A program made the position numbers and the translations under genes. Positions 32,973-42,996 of a stretch of 64,000 nt of DNA are shown here, piece by piece. The notes under the pieces are model-generated. The model was not told where the DNA came from. It saw only the letters and a list, made by a program, of their open reading frames with translations, and did no database searches. This DNA comes from Euphorbia lathyris. Lineage: Eukaryota > Streptophyta > Magnoliopsida > Malpighiales > Euphorbiaceae. The stretch's first letter is position 1. The number at the start of each line of letters is the position of its first letter. The DNA lies in NCBI RefSeq assembly GCF_963576675.1, contig NC_088910.1, positions 30,506,531 through 30,570,530 of the forward strand, read 5' to 3'.

Positions 32973-35020
32973 ATGACGAAGGCGACTGCGAAGGGAAGGG
33001 TGGATTGGTCGGTGAAGGCGGGCGGAAGGCCGGTGTTGGATCTGGCGAGTCCGGTTGCGGGGCGCGGGCTGGGTGCAGATCTGGTACAGGAGGAGGCTTG
33101 GGCGGCTGATGATGGGAGATCGGAAGGATCTCCTCGGGGTAGACGGCGGAGTAACGAAAGACCGAGGGATCGGTCCAGGGATCGTAGTAGATCGGAGTGG
33201 GATGATGGTGGGGAGGCGGATCTGGTTAATTCGGTGCCTGTTTCGGTGGTTGGGGTGGCCGATCTGGATCAAGGAAGGGAGGGTTCTGCGGCTGCCGCGT
33301 CTGGCGTTGGGGAAGGAGAAGGTCCGATGTTTTCGGCTGTGGACCGTGGGGTTGAGCAGAACGTTGTGATGGGGGGGACGCGTCCTGCGCTTGGTGCTCT
33401 GGGAGTGCCGCCGCGCAAGCAGGGTATTCTTTGCGGCTTACGCAGGCCGCGCTGGCCGCGCAGGCCGTGGTTGCCGCGCAGGCCACGCAGGCAGCGCTGG
33501 CCGCGCAAGCCGCGCAGGCATTTGTGCCGGGGGACTTAAGTCTTTTACTTCCGGGACAAACTATGGAAGGTGTTTCATCCCCAGGCACTCGGGTTACTCA
33601 GGGCCAGCATGCCCAAGGTTATCAAAAGGATGGGGGAGCTCCCTCCTGGAGGGATAAGTTGTTAGGGGTGGTGGAGGAGGAACCCATGATGGAGGAGGAT
33701 ACTTTTGAGAACGATGATGGGGATTTTCTCTCCGATTCCGATTCTGAGGATGGTCAGCCTGAGAACCCTTTGTGTCCTAGGATCCGTCTTTCCTCAGAAG
33801 ACAAGCGGGTCATGAGATCCAAGTGGAAATTGGCATTAATTGTCACTGTTTTGGGGAAAAGAATCAGTTTCAACTACTATGCCCAGAGGATTCAGGCTCA
33901 ATGGGCTAAGAAAGGGAAGGTTACCATCACTGACCTGGATAATGACTATTATGTCATTAGATTCACAAGGGCTGAGGATTACAATGCGGTGGTCAATGGT
34001 GGACCGTATATTATCTCCAATCATGTTTTGGCTCTGAGACCTTGGGTCCCAAATTTTGACCCCCATGACTGCTCTGTTAACAGAATCCTTACTTGGGTTA
34101 GGTTCCCAGGCATTCCTCTTGAATACTATAGTGATAGATTCCTGAACAAGATTGGTAGCCTGGTTGGTAAGGTCCACCATGTCGATAAGACTACCATTGG
34201 GGCAGTAAGAGGCAAGTTTGCCAGGGTCTGTATTGATATTGATCTTGCTAAGCCTCTTCTTTCTCAATTCTGTATTCAGAATAAGGTTTTTCATATTGAA
34301 TATGAAGGTATACATAATATCTGTTTTGAATGTGGTATGTTTGGCCATACATTTGAGGGATGTCCTAAGAAGAGGAAGGAGGCGGAGGAGTTGATGCAAC
34401 CTATCATAGGTGGAGCTGAGAAAAGTCAGGGGGAAGAAAGGAGTTTTGGGCCATGGATGCTGGCCAAGAGGTCAGTGAGAAGGAAGCCAAGTGCTAATGT
34501 TAGTTCTATTCATCCGCCAGATATTAGTCGGAAGATGACTACGCTCCAGATTGCCCCTGAGACCAAGGTCAGACCCCCGGATATCAAGAAGAGGAGTGAG
34601 GCTAGTGTGGTCTCAGCTTCTGGCTCGGGGTCTAGGTTCGGTGTCTTGTCCCTGGAGGAAGGTCGGGAATCGGACCCTTCCAATGAACAGATTGATTTGA
34701 GGATGCCTGGTCTGGAATCGGTCGAGCCTGTTTCTAGTCGGGGTAAATCTATTAATCCCCTTTTTGTCTCTGATGCTAAGGATAAAGGGAGCTCCCAGTC
34801 TCACCTTTCTACAGGGGAAGGGTCGAGTAGTAAGGCTGTTTCTCTGAATCCTCCTGTGGATGCTCCTATTGGAAAAGCTATAGGAGTGAGTAAGATGAAC
34901 ATGAAGAAACTTAAAGTGAAACCTAAGAAGAACCTTAATGGGTTAGACTCTTGGGCTAAAAGGGGACCTTCTGGGACTTCCTCTAGGCTCTCAGGAGCCC
35001 CGAATAAATACCTGATCTAG
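32973..35020 (+). pseudogene. LINE ORF1: DUF4283 and CCHC knuckle, one frameshift
   Basis: The likely start is the ATG at 32973 (MTKATAKGRVDW), after a CT-rich leader. This frame is good to about 33420. The downstream part is in another frame (from 33431 to the stop at 35018-35020) and lacks a good ATG until 33563, so one base was probably lost near the G7 run at about 33370. A repetitive Ala/Gln segment (33440-33530) follows. DUF4283 is recognised from WKLALIVTVLGKRISF, VNGGPYIISNHVLALRPW and ILTWVRFPGIPLEYY, and the knuckle is CFECGMFGHTFEGC. ORF1 proteins package the LINE RNA. Thirty-three bases separate it from ORF2, in the same frame. Confidence 0.8.
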
Positions 35021-35053
35021 GGTTTGGGCTTGTGTTAGTAGTCTTCCTTTCTG

Positions 35054-38000
35054 ATGGATTTCTTTGTTTGGAATGTTAGAGGTGCGGCGAGCAAGGCAAC
35101 CCGCATTCATGTTAATGATCTTATTACACAGTTTAACCCCTCATGTTTTGTTCTTCTAGAGACCAAGGTCAGTGGAGCCAAAGCAGACGAGGTGGTTAGA
35201 AAGCTTAAGAATTGGAATTGTGTCAGATCGGAGGCTACTGGCCGGGCTGGGGGGATTTGGCTCTTTTGGAAGCCAGGTCTTGTTAATATTGATATTGTTA
35301 GTATGGACTGTCAGTTCATTCATAGTAAGGTGTGCTACCCTGGTAATAAACATTTCTTTGTTACCTTTGTTTATGCCGATCCTGTTCTTTCTAATCGTAC
35401 AAGGTTGTGGGAGATCCTTCATTCTATTAGCTCTAACATGGTGGAGGCTTGGTTGGTGGCCGGGGATTTTAATGATATTGCCCTTTTAAGTGATCAGAGA
35501 GGAGGGGGTAATCATTATGTGAACCGGTGCCTTAACCACAAGCGTAGTATGGATCTGTGTGGGCTTTCAGACCTGGGTGCTGCTGGCCACAAATTTACCT
35601 GGAAAAGAAATAGCTTGTTTGTGAGGTTGGATAAAGTGTATGCTAATGTTGCGGCTATCTGTAGGTTTCCTGAGGTCAAGGTTCTGAATCTCCCCTTCCG
35701 TCACTCTGACCATTGCCCTATCCTCATTAATTTGGTCAAAGGTAACCGGCTGAAAGGTAACAGACCCTTTAGATATCTTGTGGCTTGGGATTCTCATCCC
35801 GACTTTAGGAATTTCGTGAAAACCAATTGGCATCCCCACTCTGATGTTCTCCTCGCTGCTGAGGAATTCAGAAGGAAGGTGGTTGTTTGGAATAAAGACA
35901 TCTTTGGCCATATTATCAGGAGGAAGAATAAACTCTTGAGGAGGATGGAAGGCGTTCAGCGTTGCTTGGAGGCTCGTTTCGACCATAGCTTAAATGGTCA
36001 CCTTAGAGCTCTCCAGAACGAGTTGGAAGCTGTGCTTAGACAGGAAGAGCTTCTTTGGTTCCAGAAGTCTAGGAAGGCCTGGATTCAAGACGGGGATCGG
36101 AATACCAGGTTTTTTCATCTCTCTACGATCATTAGGAGACAGAGGAATAGGATTGATGCTATCAAGGACGCTAGTGGCGAGTGGATTTTTGAGGAGGAAG
36201 ACATTCGTCGCTCAGCCCTTGATTTCTACAAGGACCTATTTAGAGAGGAAGCTGTGGACTTGGAGAGTGCCCACTCTGGTATTTCCTTTCCTCGTTTGGG
36301 GGAGGAGGCTATTAAAGATGCTTTCCATCCTATTGACCTTAAAGAGATTGATCTGGCCTTCTCTAGCATAGGGTCCACTAAGGCTCCTGGGATTGATGGT
36401 ATCCCCGCTAGTTTCTATCATAAACACTGGGATACTGTTAAGGAGGGCATGTACAGTTTTGTGTTAGGTGTTTTTGGTGGCTCTAACGATATCAGGTCGG
36501 TTAATAAAACCCTCATTATCTTGATTCCTAAGGTTGTTAAGCCTTCCTCCTTCCTCCAGATGAGACCCATCAGTCTTTGTAATGTTTTGTATAAAGCTAT
36601 TACTAAGATTGTGGCTAATAGAATCCGGAAGATCCTTCCGGATATAATTAGCCAGAACCAAGGGAGCTTTGTTCCTGGTAGACAATTGATGGATAACGTT
36701 GTTATTGCCCAGGAGGTTGTCCATTCTATGAAGATTAAGAAAGGTAAGAAAGGGATTGTGGCCCTCAAACTGGATCTGGAGAAAGCCTATGATAGATTGA
36801 ACTGGAGCTTTCTTCTGGATAGTTTAGCCAAAGCTGGCATCCCGAAGAACTGGAGGATTTTGATTGAGAAGTGTATCTCCTCTCCTGTTTTCCAGGTCAT
36901 GATCAATGGGGACATGTCGGATGAGTTTTCTCCCTCCAGAGGAATTCGTCAAGGAGATCCTATGAGTCCCTTCCTCTTTGTTATTGCCATGGAAAGACTG
37001 TCTCACCTGATCCAAGAGGCGGTGTGCAAAGGGACTCTCCACCCTGTTTCTATCAACAGACATTGCCCCCTTATTACCCATTTACTCTTTGCTGATGATG
37101 TCATGCTTTTCGTTGAGGGTAATGAGGAGCAAATTAAAACAGTTATGGATATCCTTGATTGTTTTTGCGAGGCTTCTGGCCAGAAGGTTAACATCCAAAA
37201 GTCCCGTATGCTTTGTTCCAAAAATATGGACAATAGCTTGTGCAGAAGACTGAGTGAGCTCTCTGGCATACCTCTGATGAACTCTTTGGGGAAGTATCTT
37301 GGGGTTCCTCTTCACAGTGACAGGGTTTCCAAAGCCTCTTTCAAGGATATTTTGGACAAAACTAATGGTTTGTGTGCTAGCTGGAAAGCTAATTCTCTTT
37401 CCCTTGCAGGTCGCCTTACCTTGATCCAGTCAGTTAACTGCGCTGCTCCGAACCACATCATGCAGGCCTGTAAGCTTCCTGAGCCTGTCCTTAGTGACCT
37501 GGATAAGATAAATCGGCGTTTCCTGTGGGGTGAGTCTGGAGATGGGAGAAAGGTTCACCTGGTCCCGTGGAAGGAAGCTTGCCAGCCTAAAAACAGGGGG
37601 GGTCTTGGTATTAGGCAGGCAAAGGACAATAATAAAGTCCTGTTAATGAAACTTCTTTGGAGAATGTGGCAATGCCCCTCCTCTCTTTGGGTCCGTCTCT
37701 TATGCGGGAAGTATCGGAAAGATAGAATCTTTGGTGGCCCGAAGGAGAGGGTTGTTAGCTGTTCCTTCCTCTGGAAAGGGCTCAGTGCCGTGTTTGCTGA
37801 ATTCTGTACGGGGATTGGCCTGGAGGTGGGTAATGGTAGATCTATTAGCTTCTGGTATGACACCTGGATTGGTGATAAACCGCTGATTGATGTGTGTAAT
37901 GCCCCTCCGTCGGCTGATCTCCTTTCCTGGAAAATTGCTGATGTGGTGGACTCGGAGGGAGACTGGATCTGGTCAAAGTTCGACTCTTTCTTTAGTCTGG

Positions 38001-39154
38001 AGACCCTTCTTAACATTAGAGGAGTGAAGATTAGCAATCAAGAGGAGGATAAGGATAGACATTGTTGGGCCTTGACGAATAATGGTACTTATTCTTGTAA
38101 ATCGGCCTATGAAACTTTTACCCCTAATAGGGCTGATCCTCCCTTCGAGATTTGGAAGTCCATATGGTCCCTCAAGATCCCTTACCGTATCAGGAGCTTC
38201 CTTTGGCTGGGTATCAAAGACAGGCTCCTTACGAATACGGATAGGCACAGAAGGCACTTGACTGAGTCTAGTGCCTGTAGTAGATGCAGAGGCAATGTGG
38301 AAATCTTGTGCCATGCCTTGAGGGATTGCCCAAATAGTAATAAGATCTGGGAAGGGATCCTCCCTCATCACATCCTCCCTTCCTTCATGGCCTTTTCTGA
38401 AGGGGACTGGTTCTCTCAAGGAGCCAAGGGGAACTTGCTGGCCAACATGGAGCACGGTGCCATCCTCTTTGCTATTACTTGTCATCAAATCTGGAAGTGG
38501 AGGAATGAAGAATTATTTGCGGGTAAGGCTGTCCTTATTCCTGATTTACTGTTTTTCTTCTCGAAGAAGCTCTTTGTTATTACTAAAAGCTTTGAAAGAG
38601 ATTCCCTTGTTCGCCCCTCCTCGGATAAAGAGATCCTGCTAGTTGGCTGGAGTAAGCCTAGAGAAGGGTTTGCTAAGTTGAATACTGATGGCTCCTGCCT
38701 TAGCAATGGCAGAATTGCTGCTGGAGGAGTTCTTCGGGATGCTGGTGGCAATTGGATGGCGGGGTTTACCCATAACTTGGGGACGGGCTCCTCCTTTTCT
38801 GCGGAGCTCTGGGGTATCTTGTCAGGTATTAAACTCGCCATTCGCATGGGTGTTAAAAAGCTCTCGGTGGAATCTGATAATCTGGAGGCTATTAACAGGA
38901 TTTCAGATAGCCAGGCTGTTTGTCTGAAGAGCCAGAATCTCATCAAAGCTATTTTGAGGCTTCGTCCTGCCTTTGAGTATCTTAATTTCTCCCATATTTT
39001 TAGGGAGCAAAACCGCGTGGCGGATCGCTTAGCAGCTGCTGGGCATGGGAGAATGTTAGGTGTTTCTACCCTATCTGTTCCTCCTTCTTTTCTTTTGCCT
39101 TCTCTCCTAGAGGATAGGATTGGAGTCAGCCTTCCTAGACTGATCCCGGTGTAG
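35054..39154 (+). CDS. LINE ORF2: endonuclease, reverse transcriptase, RNase H (1366 aa, uninterrupted)
   Basis: The ATG at 35054 begins MDFFVWNVRGAASKATR, the normal start of the endonuclease domain (about residues 1-230; VAGDFNDIA near 136, HSDHCPIL near 218). The reverse transcriptase spans about 430-730: KAPGIDGIPASFY, FVPGRQLMDNVVIAQE, KLDLEKAYDRLNW, GIRQGDPMSPFLF and FADD at 679-682. A zf-RVT-type linker follows (CSRCRGNVEILCHALRDC). A C-terminal RNase H runs from about 1205 to 1330 (LNTDGSCLSNGRIAAGG, SAELWGILSGI, VESDNLEAI). All recognisable catalytic motifs are present and there is no internal stop. In the family this protein nicks DNA and copies the LINE RNA at the nick. ORF1 of this copy appears to have a frameshift. 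Confidence 0.95.
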   Translation: MDFFVWNVRGAASKATRIHVNDLITQFNPSCFVLLETKVSGAKADEVVRKLKNWNCVRSEATGRAGGIWLFWKPGLVNIDIVSMDCQFIHSKVCYPGNKHFFVTFVYADPVLSNRTRLWEILHSISSNMVEAWLVAGDFNDIALLSDQRGGGNHYVNRCLNHKRSMDLCGLSDLGAAGHKFTWKRNSLFVRLDKVYANVAAICRFPEVKVLNLPFRHSDHCPILINLVKGNRLKGNRPFRYLVAWDSHPDFRNFVKTNWHPHSDVLLAAEEFRRKVVVWNKDIFGHIIRRKNKLLRRMEGVQRCLEARFDHSLNGHLRALQNELEAVLRQEELLWFQKSRKAWIQDGDRNTRFFHLSTIIRRQRNRIDAIKDASGEWIFEEEDIRRSALDFYKDLFREEAVDLESAHSGISFPRLGEEAIKDAFHPIDLKEIDLAFSSIGSTKAPGIDGIPASFYHKHWDTVKEGMYSFVLGVFGGSNDIRSVNKTLIILIPKVVKPSSFLQMRPISLCNVLYKAITKIVANRIRKILPDIISQNQGSFVPGRQLMDNVVIAQEVVHSMKIKKGKKGIVALKLDLEKAYDRLNWSFLLDSLAKAGIPKNWRILIEKCISSPVFQVMINGDMSDEFSPSRGIRQGDPMSPFLFVIAMERLSHLIQEAVCKGTLHPVSINRHCPLITHLLFADDVMLFVEGNEEQIKTVMDILDCFCEASGQKVNIQKSRMLCSKNMDNSLCRRLSELSGIPLMNSLGKYLGVPLHSDRVSKASFKDILDKTNGLCASWKANSLSLAGRLTLIQSVNCAAPNHIMQACKLPEPVLSDLDKINRRFLWGESGDGRKVHLVPWKEACQPKNRGGLGIRQAKDNNKVLLMKLLWRMWQCPSSLWVRLLCGKYRKDRIFGGPKERVVSCSFLWKGLSAVFAEFCTGIGLEVGNGRSISFWYDTWIGDKPLIDVCNAPPSADLLSWKIADVVDSEGDWIWSKFDSFFSLETLLNIRGVKISNQEEDKDRHCWALTNNGTYSCKSAYETFTPNRADPPFEIWKSIWSLKIPYRIRSFLWLGIKDRLLTNTDRHRRHLTESSACSRCRGNVEILCHALRDCPNSNKIWEGILPHHILPSFMAFSEGDWFSQGAKGNLLANMEHGAILFAITCHQIWKWRNEELFAGKAVLIPDLLFFFSKKLFVITKSFERDSLVRPSSDKEILLVGWSKPREGFAKLNTDGSCLSNGRIAAGGVLRDAGGNWMAGFTHNLGTGSSFSAELWGILSGIKLAIRMGVKKLSVESDNLEAINRISDSQAVCLKSQNLIKAILRLRPAFEYLNFSHIFREQNRVADRLAAAGHGRMLGVSTLSVPPSFLLPSLLEDRIGVSLPRLIPV

Positions 39155-39502
39155 GTTTTTTGTTGGTTTTGTTTTTTTCCTTTCCTTTCTTACCAAAAAA
39201 AAAATGCACAACCACCAAATTAAATACATGTCCACCAACAAATAAACATGTATTTAATACACACATGATATGCTTAAAGATAAGTATAATTAGGACCACT
39301 CATTTTGTAAGCCTACTACTATAAATAGGCTTATACCCCCATTTGTAATGTACACCAAGATTAAGCTTTATGCTATTATAATCTTTCTCTCAATCTAAGT
39401 TCTTCATTATTATTATTAATCTCCATATATATTTATATATATTTATTAATATATATATAAGTGTGATTATAATCACACTATAATTTCGGTAATTTTATAA
39501 CA

Positions 39503-39848
39503 CGTTATCAGCACGAGTTTGCTCTATTAATTAATTTCGACACAAATTTTATCTTCCAATAATCTCAAGTAAGTGCTATTAATTTTATTTATTACATATT
39601 ATAATTTTATTTCTAATACAATTCTTTGTATTATATTGTCCATATACCTCGTATACATATACAGTATATATACACCGTACATATACACCATTTTACATAT
39701 TCTTTAGACGTATAAAATACGTCATTATAATGTCAGCATATTGTCATCATTCTGCCCTAATATATGTACATATCAAATACGTCGTCGTACCATATTCAAC
39801 CCTAAAACTGACACACTATATAAAGACACTTATATATCTGCTTATCCA
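39503..39848 (+). other. Retrofit leader joined to promoter-like foreign fragment
   Basis: After the primer-like site the first part looks like a copia leader. The rest is AT-rich and ends with a TATA box TATATAAA at 39817-39824. The Sirevirus was inserted 24 bp after it (duplication ATCCA, 39844-39848 and 51296-51300). Removing the Sirevirus brings the TATA box about 92 bp upstream of the micro-ORF at 51369. Confidence 0.55.
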
Positions 39849-41189
39849 TGTTGGTCCCTTAACTAGTTGCAAGTATAGTTCCAAAGGGGGGGGGGGGTTA
39901 GGAACTATTTAAACTTTTTTGCAATTTAGGCAGACTTCTTTTACTAAAGAAAAGGTTTGAACAGCGGCGCTGAGTAAACAGCAAGATACTAGCTTAGTCA
40001 ACAGGTGACTAGGTCAGTTTCTTAGCTTGAGTCAGGAGATAGCACTTAGAGTCTATTCCTGAGCTCTTACGTTTTAATGCGCACAACTCAACTTGACCTC
40101 TTGACTTGGTCAGTTTTGATTGTTTAAGCAAGCAATATAAATAAGGAGTCAAAGGTTTAGAAATACTTCACTCAGCAGATTTATCCAGGTTCGGCTTCTT
40201 CTAAGCCTACGTCCTGTCCCCGGAACACGTCCGAGATTTCAAATCCTCTACTGAGCTCTTTAAAGGTAGAGCCTCAAACCTTTTACAATATCAGCAATTG
40301 AGTATGACAAGAGTACCTTCCTCTATACTTCTACTCAATCCTAATCTCTCCGCTGAGTACTTAAAACCGAGTACTCAGCCTCTCCTTTCTATCTCTAGAA
40401 ATGATAAGTGTTTTTTGTCCTAATACAAAGATGTGCTAAGACACTTTAGACGATTTACAATCACTCTAGACTTTTACACAGATATGAAAATGTAGTGTAA
40501 GAATTTTGCTTTGCTTCTTGCTTGCAGAACTTGTAGAGATTTGGTCAGCGTAATGGCTTGATCAAGTTCTGTATTTTGTGAATCTTGTGATGGCACTATT
40601 TATAGAGACGTCTGGTCATTCGGTCATTTCGAATTTCGAAATAACCGTTGGAGGGAAACGGCTATGTGTCGTTGTCATCCTGACTTGCACAGAGCTCTCA
40701 GCCAATCACAATCGTGTATCTTCTGTCCTCGGTCAGCACAGCAGATGGTCTCTCCTTTTATGGTAAAGTCAATTGGACAGCATACTGTGTCGTCTGAACT
40801 TTGCCAAAAGAGGAAATACTTTGTCTGGAAGTTTTCCTTTGCCAGCTGCTGTCTTGTACGCTTTGTCGAGACTACTCAGCAGCTTCATCTTGAAGTTGTT
40901 CCCGAAGGTCTTCTAGATCCTTCCGATTGCTGAGTTGCGTTTTGAACAAAACGGCAACGTCTAGATATACGCGGGCCGAGTGTACTGAGTTGTTTGACTT
41001 GGGCCTTGGCTTCCGTATTGGGCTTGGGCCTTCCAATCCTTATGACTTATAACATTTATACTCAACATTGAACAAACACATTAGTAGAATAAATCAAAGC
41101 ATTTAAACTTAGTGTGTTTAGAATATGTATTTTAATTTATACTTAAACAATTTTGTCAAATCAAAATTATGTAGAAAGGTGTTTCAACA
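39849..41189 (-). repeat. 5'-position LTR of Sirevirus, inverted (1341 bp)
   Basis: On the plus strand it starts TGTTGGTCCC and ends GGTGTTTCAACA. Both strings are the reverse complement of the ends of the 3' LTR (49959-51295). Its TATA box (TATAAATAG) is on the minus strand at 40596-40604, so transcription would leave the element leftward. The G-run near 39885 is longer than in the other copy, and the lengths differ by only 4 bp. An 89-codon stretch shared by both copies differs at two residues, so the copies are very similar. Confidence 0.95.
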
Positions 41190-41191
41190 AA

Positions 41192-41203
41192 TGGTATCAG
41201 AGC
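41192..41203 (+). promoter_or_regulatory. Primer binding site of Sirevirus
   Basis: TGGTATCAGAGC is complementary to the 3' end of initiator methionine tRNA, the standard primer of plant copia elements. It sits two bases after the CAACA end of the inverted LTR, at the spacing expected of a normal 5' LTR. Confidence 0.93.
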
Positions 41204-41251
41204 CTAAAAGCTCACTGTAAAAGGTCTAACAACCTTGAGCTGATCCCTACC

Positions 41252-42991
41252 ATGGGCGAAAACAGCACTCGGTTTCTCCCTGGAAACCAAACAACTCAAA
41301 TACTGCCTGAGGGGCTGTCCATTACTAGGCCTCCCCTATTCTTCGGGTCAAACTATACCTTCTGGAAGAATAGGATGAAAAACTTCATTCAGGCTACAAA
41401 CATGAGTGCCTGGCTATCTATAGTCCAAGGGTCATTTGTACCTGTTGAGGTTGTGGCTGGCCAAACAGTTATAAAAGCTGAGGCCAAATGGACAGAGGAT
41501 AATCTCAAGAAGATTCAAAACCATGCTTCGGCTATCAATATGCTTCACTGTGCGCTCGATGCTGCAGAATATAACAAAATCTCAGGTTGTGAGTCGGCAC
41601 AAGAGATCTGGAAGAAGCTGGAAGTCACCTACGAGGGAACAAACAAAGTAAAAGAATCCAAGGTGAATCAGCAGATGAGACTGTACGAGCTGTTCGAGAT
41701 GAACAATGATGAGGGCATTTCAGACATGAACGCAAGGTTCACCAACATCATTAATGAGCTCAAGAGACTTGGGAAAATCTTCACTGAGGAAGAACAAGTC
41801 AAAAAGATACTTAGGAGTCTTCCAAAAGACTGGCAAGCAAAGAAGACAGCAGTTGAGGAAGCTCAGGATTTAACCACCTACAAATATGACGAACTCATCG
41901 GTTCATTGCTGACCCATGAGATATCCATGAAAAACTTTGAGGTGAAGGAAAAATCTGATGACAAGAAGCAGAAGTCACTTGTCATGAAGGCTGACTCCAC
42001 TGACGGGAGTTCAACTGATGATGATGAGATGGCCATGTTCACAAGAAAGATGAAGAAGCTGTTCAGGAAGAACGACAAATATTCTAAAAAGCCTTACAAA
42101 AAGTTTGATAAGTATAAGGCTGACTCAAGCGACAGCAAATACAGAAAGGATAGCTCAAAGCCCATTACATGCTTTGAGTGCCATCAAGCTGGCCATATTA
42201 AGTCGAACTGCCCCACGCTGAGGAAAGACAAGAAGAGTGGGAAGAAGGCAATGGTGGCTACTTGGAGTGACAGTGATGAATCTTCATCAATAGAAACTGA
42301 GGCCACCGAGTCAGCGAAGATATGCTTTATGGCTGACGAACTTGCTGAGCCATGCGTCTCTGAGCATGCTGACCCATCCATCGCATCAGATGATGAAGAG
42401 CAATCAAATGAGGTAATTTCTCTTCCCCAGCTCAGAAACGATATGGTTAATGCCCTGAGTGATCTCTATACACTTGTTAAGAAGTGTAATAAAAAGGTTA
42501 GAGCACTCAGCAGGCGCTGTGACGAAGTGGAAGAGGTCAAACTGAGTGACCTCAGATACATTCTTCAGGACAATTCGACTCTGCATGATAACATGAAGAT
42601 CATGCATGAGTATGTGTCTGAAATCCAGTCAGTTTCAAAGAAACTGAGGAAGGACGTCATAACCATCCAGAACCAACTAATGGTTCCTAAGAAAAATAAC
42701 ATTCCTCTAAGAACTCAGTACCAAGGTACTCAGCAGAGATGGAATCCCCAGCGAAAAGTCCAGTGTGACTTTTGTGGGAAGTTAGGACACACTACTAAAG
42801 TGTGCTGGCACGCTCAGCACTGGGGTGCTGACAAGTCAGTAAAAAATCCTAAACAGAAGGTCAGTTGTGACTTCTGTGGAAAGAATGGTCATACTGTCCA
42901 TGTATGTCGCCATAAAATAAAATATGATGCTATACCTGTTGCACCTAACAAGTCAGGACCCAAAAAGAATTGGGTACCTAAAAGTAACTAG
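41252..42991 (+). CDS. Sirevirus Gag (579 aa)
   Basis: I chose the ATG at 41252 (MGENSTRFLPGNQ), the first after the primer site with a Gag-like N-terminus. A UBN2-type copia Gag region follows (FFGSNYTFWKNRMKNFI, AINMLHCALDAAEYNKI, KVNQQMRLYELFEM, KILRSLPKDWQAKKTAVEEA). A first zinc knuckle lies near residue 307 (CFECHQAGHIKSNC). Two more lie near the C-terminus (CDFCGKLGHTTKVCWH, CDFCGKNGHTVHVCRH). A long acidic and coiled-coil-like linker joins them, as in Sireviruses. No internal stop is present. Gag forms the particle that carries the RNA. Pol starts six bases after the stop, in another frame. Confidence 0.92.
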   Translation: MGENSTRFLPGNQTTQILPEGLSITRPPLFFGSNYTFWKNRMKNFIQATNMSAWLSIVQGSFVPVEVVAGQTVIKAEAKWTEDNLKKIQNHASAINMLHCALDAAEYNKISGCESAQEIWKKLEVTYEGTNKVKESKVNQQMRLYELFEMNNDEGISDMNARFTNIINELKRLGKIFTEEEQVKKILRSLPKDWQAKKTAVEEAQDLTTYKYDELIGSLLTHEISMKNFEVKEKSDDKKQKSLVMKADSTDGSSTDDDEMAMFTRKMKKLFRKNDKYSKKPYKKFDKYKADSSDSKYRKDSSKPITCFECHQAGHIKSNCPTLRKDKKSGKKAMVATWSDSDESSSIETEATESAKICFMADELAEPCVSEHADPSIASDDEEQSNEVISLPQLRNDMVNALSDLYTLVKKCNKKVRALSRRCDEVEEVKLSDLRYILQDNSTLHDNMKIMHEYVSEIQSVSKKLRKDVITIQNQLMVPKKNNIPLRTQYQGTQQRWNPQRKVQCDFCGKLGHTTKVCWHAQHWGADKSVKNPKQKVSCDFCGKNGHTVHVCRHKIKYDAIPVAPNKSGPKKNWVPKSN

Positions 42992-42996
42992 TTATA

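Larger units (their letters stand above)
32564..39217 (+). mobile_element. Full-length L1-like LINE with nearly intact ORFs
   Basis: The element is about 32580-39204 and is flanked by a 16-bp duplication with one mismatch (AAATGCACAGCCACCA at 32564-32579 and 39202-39217). It has a tandem-repeat 5' region, ORF1, ORF2 and a short poly(A). It lies inside the 5' LTR of the Retrofit element in the same orientation. ORF2 is uninterrupted over 1366 codons, so it is the best-preserved element in the window. Confidence 0.93.
31970..39502 (+). repeat. 5' LTR of Retrofit element, split by two insertions
   Basis: The LTR starts TGTTAAAAATAA and ends TTTTATAACA. It is interrupted at 31982 by a Mutator-like element and at 32580 by a LINE. 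A TATA box TATAAATAG is at 39320-39328, now separated from the upstream half by the LINE. A primer-site-like string (CGTTATCAGCACGAG) follows at 39503, as is common in this copia group. Confidence 0.9.

Noticed and set aside
32901..33588. Minus-strand Ala/Pro/Arg-rich frames
   Set aside because: Antisense shadows of the GC-rich LINE ORF1 start.
40664..40933. 89-codon frame repeated at 50215-50484 on the other strand, looking like a conserved cysteine-rich protein
   Set aside because: Both lie inside the two LTR copies of the Sirevirus; conservation reflects LTR identity.
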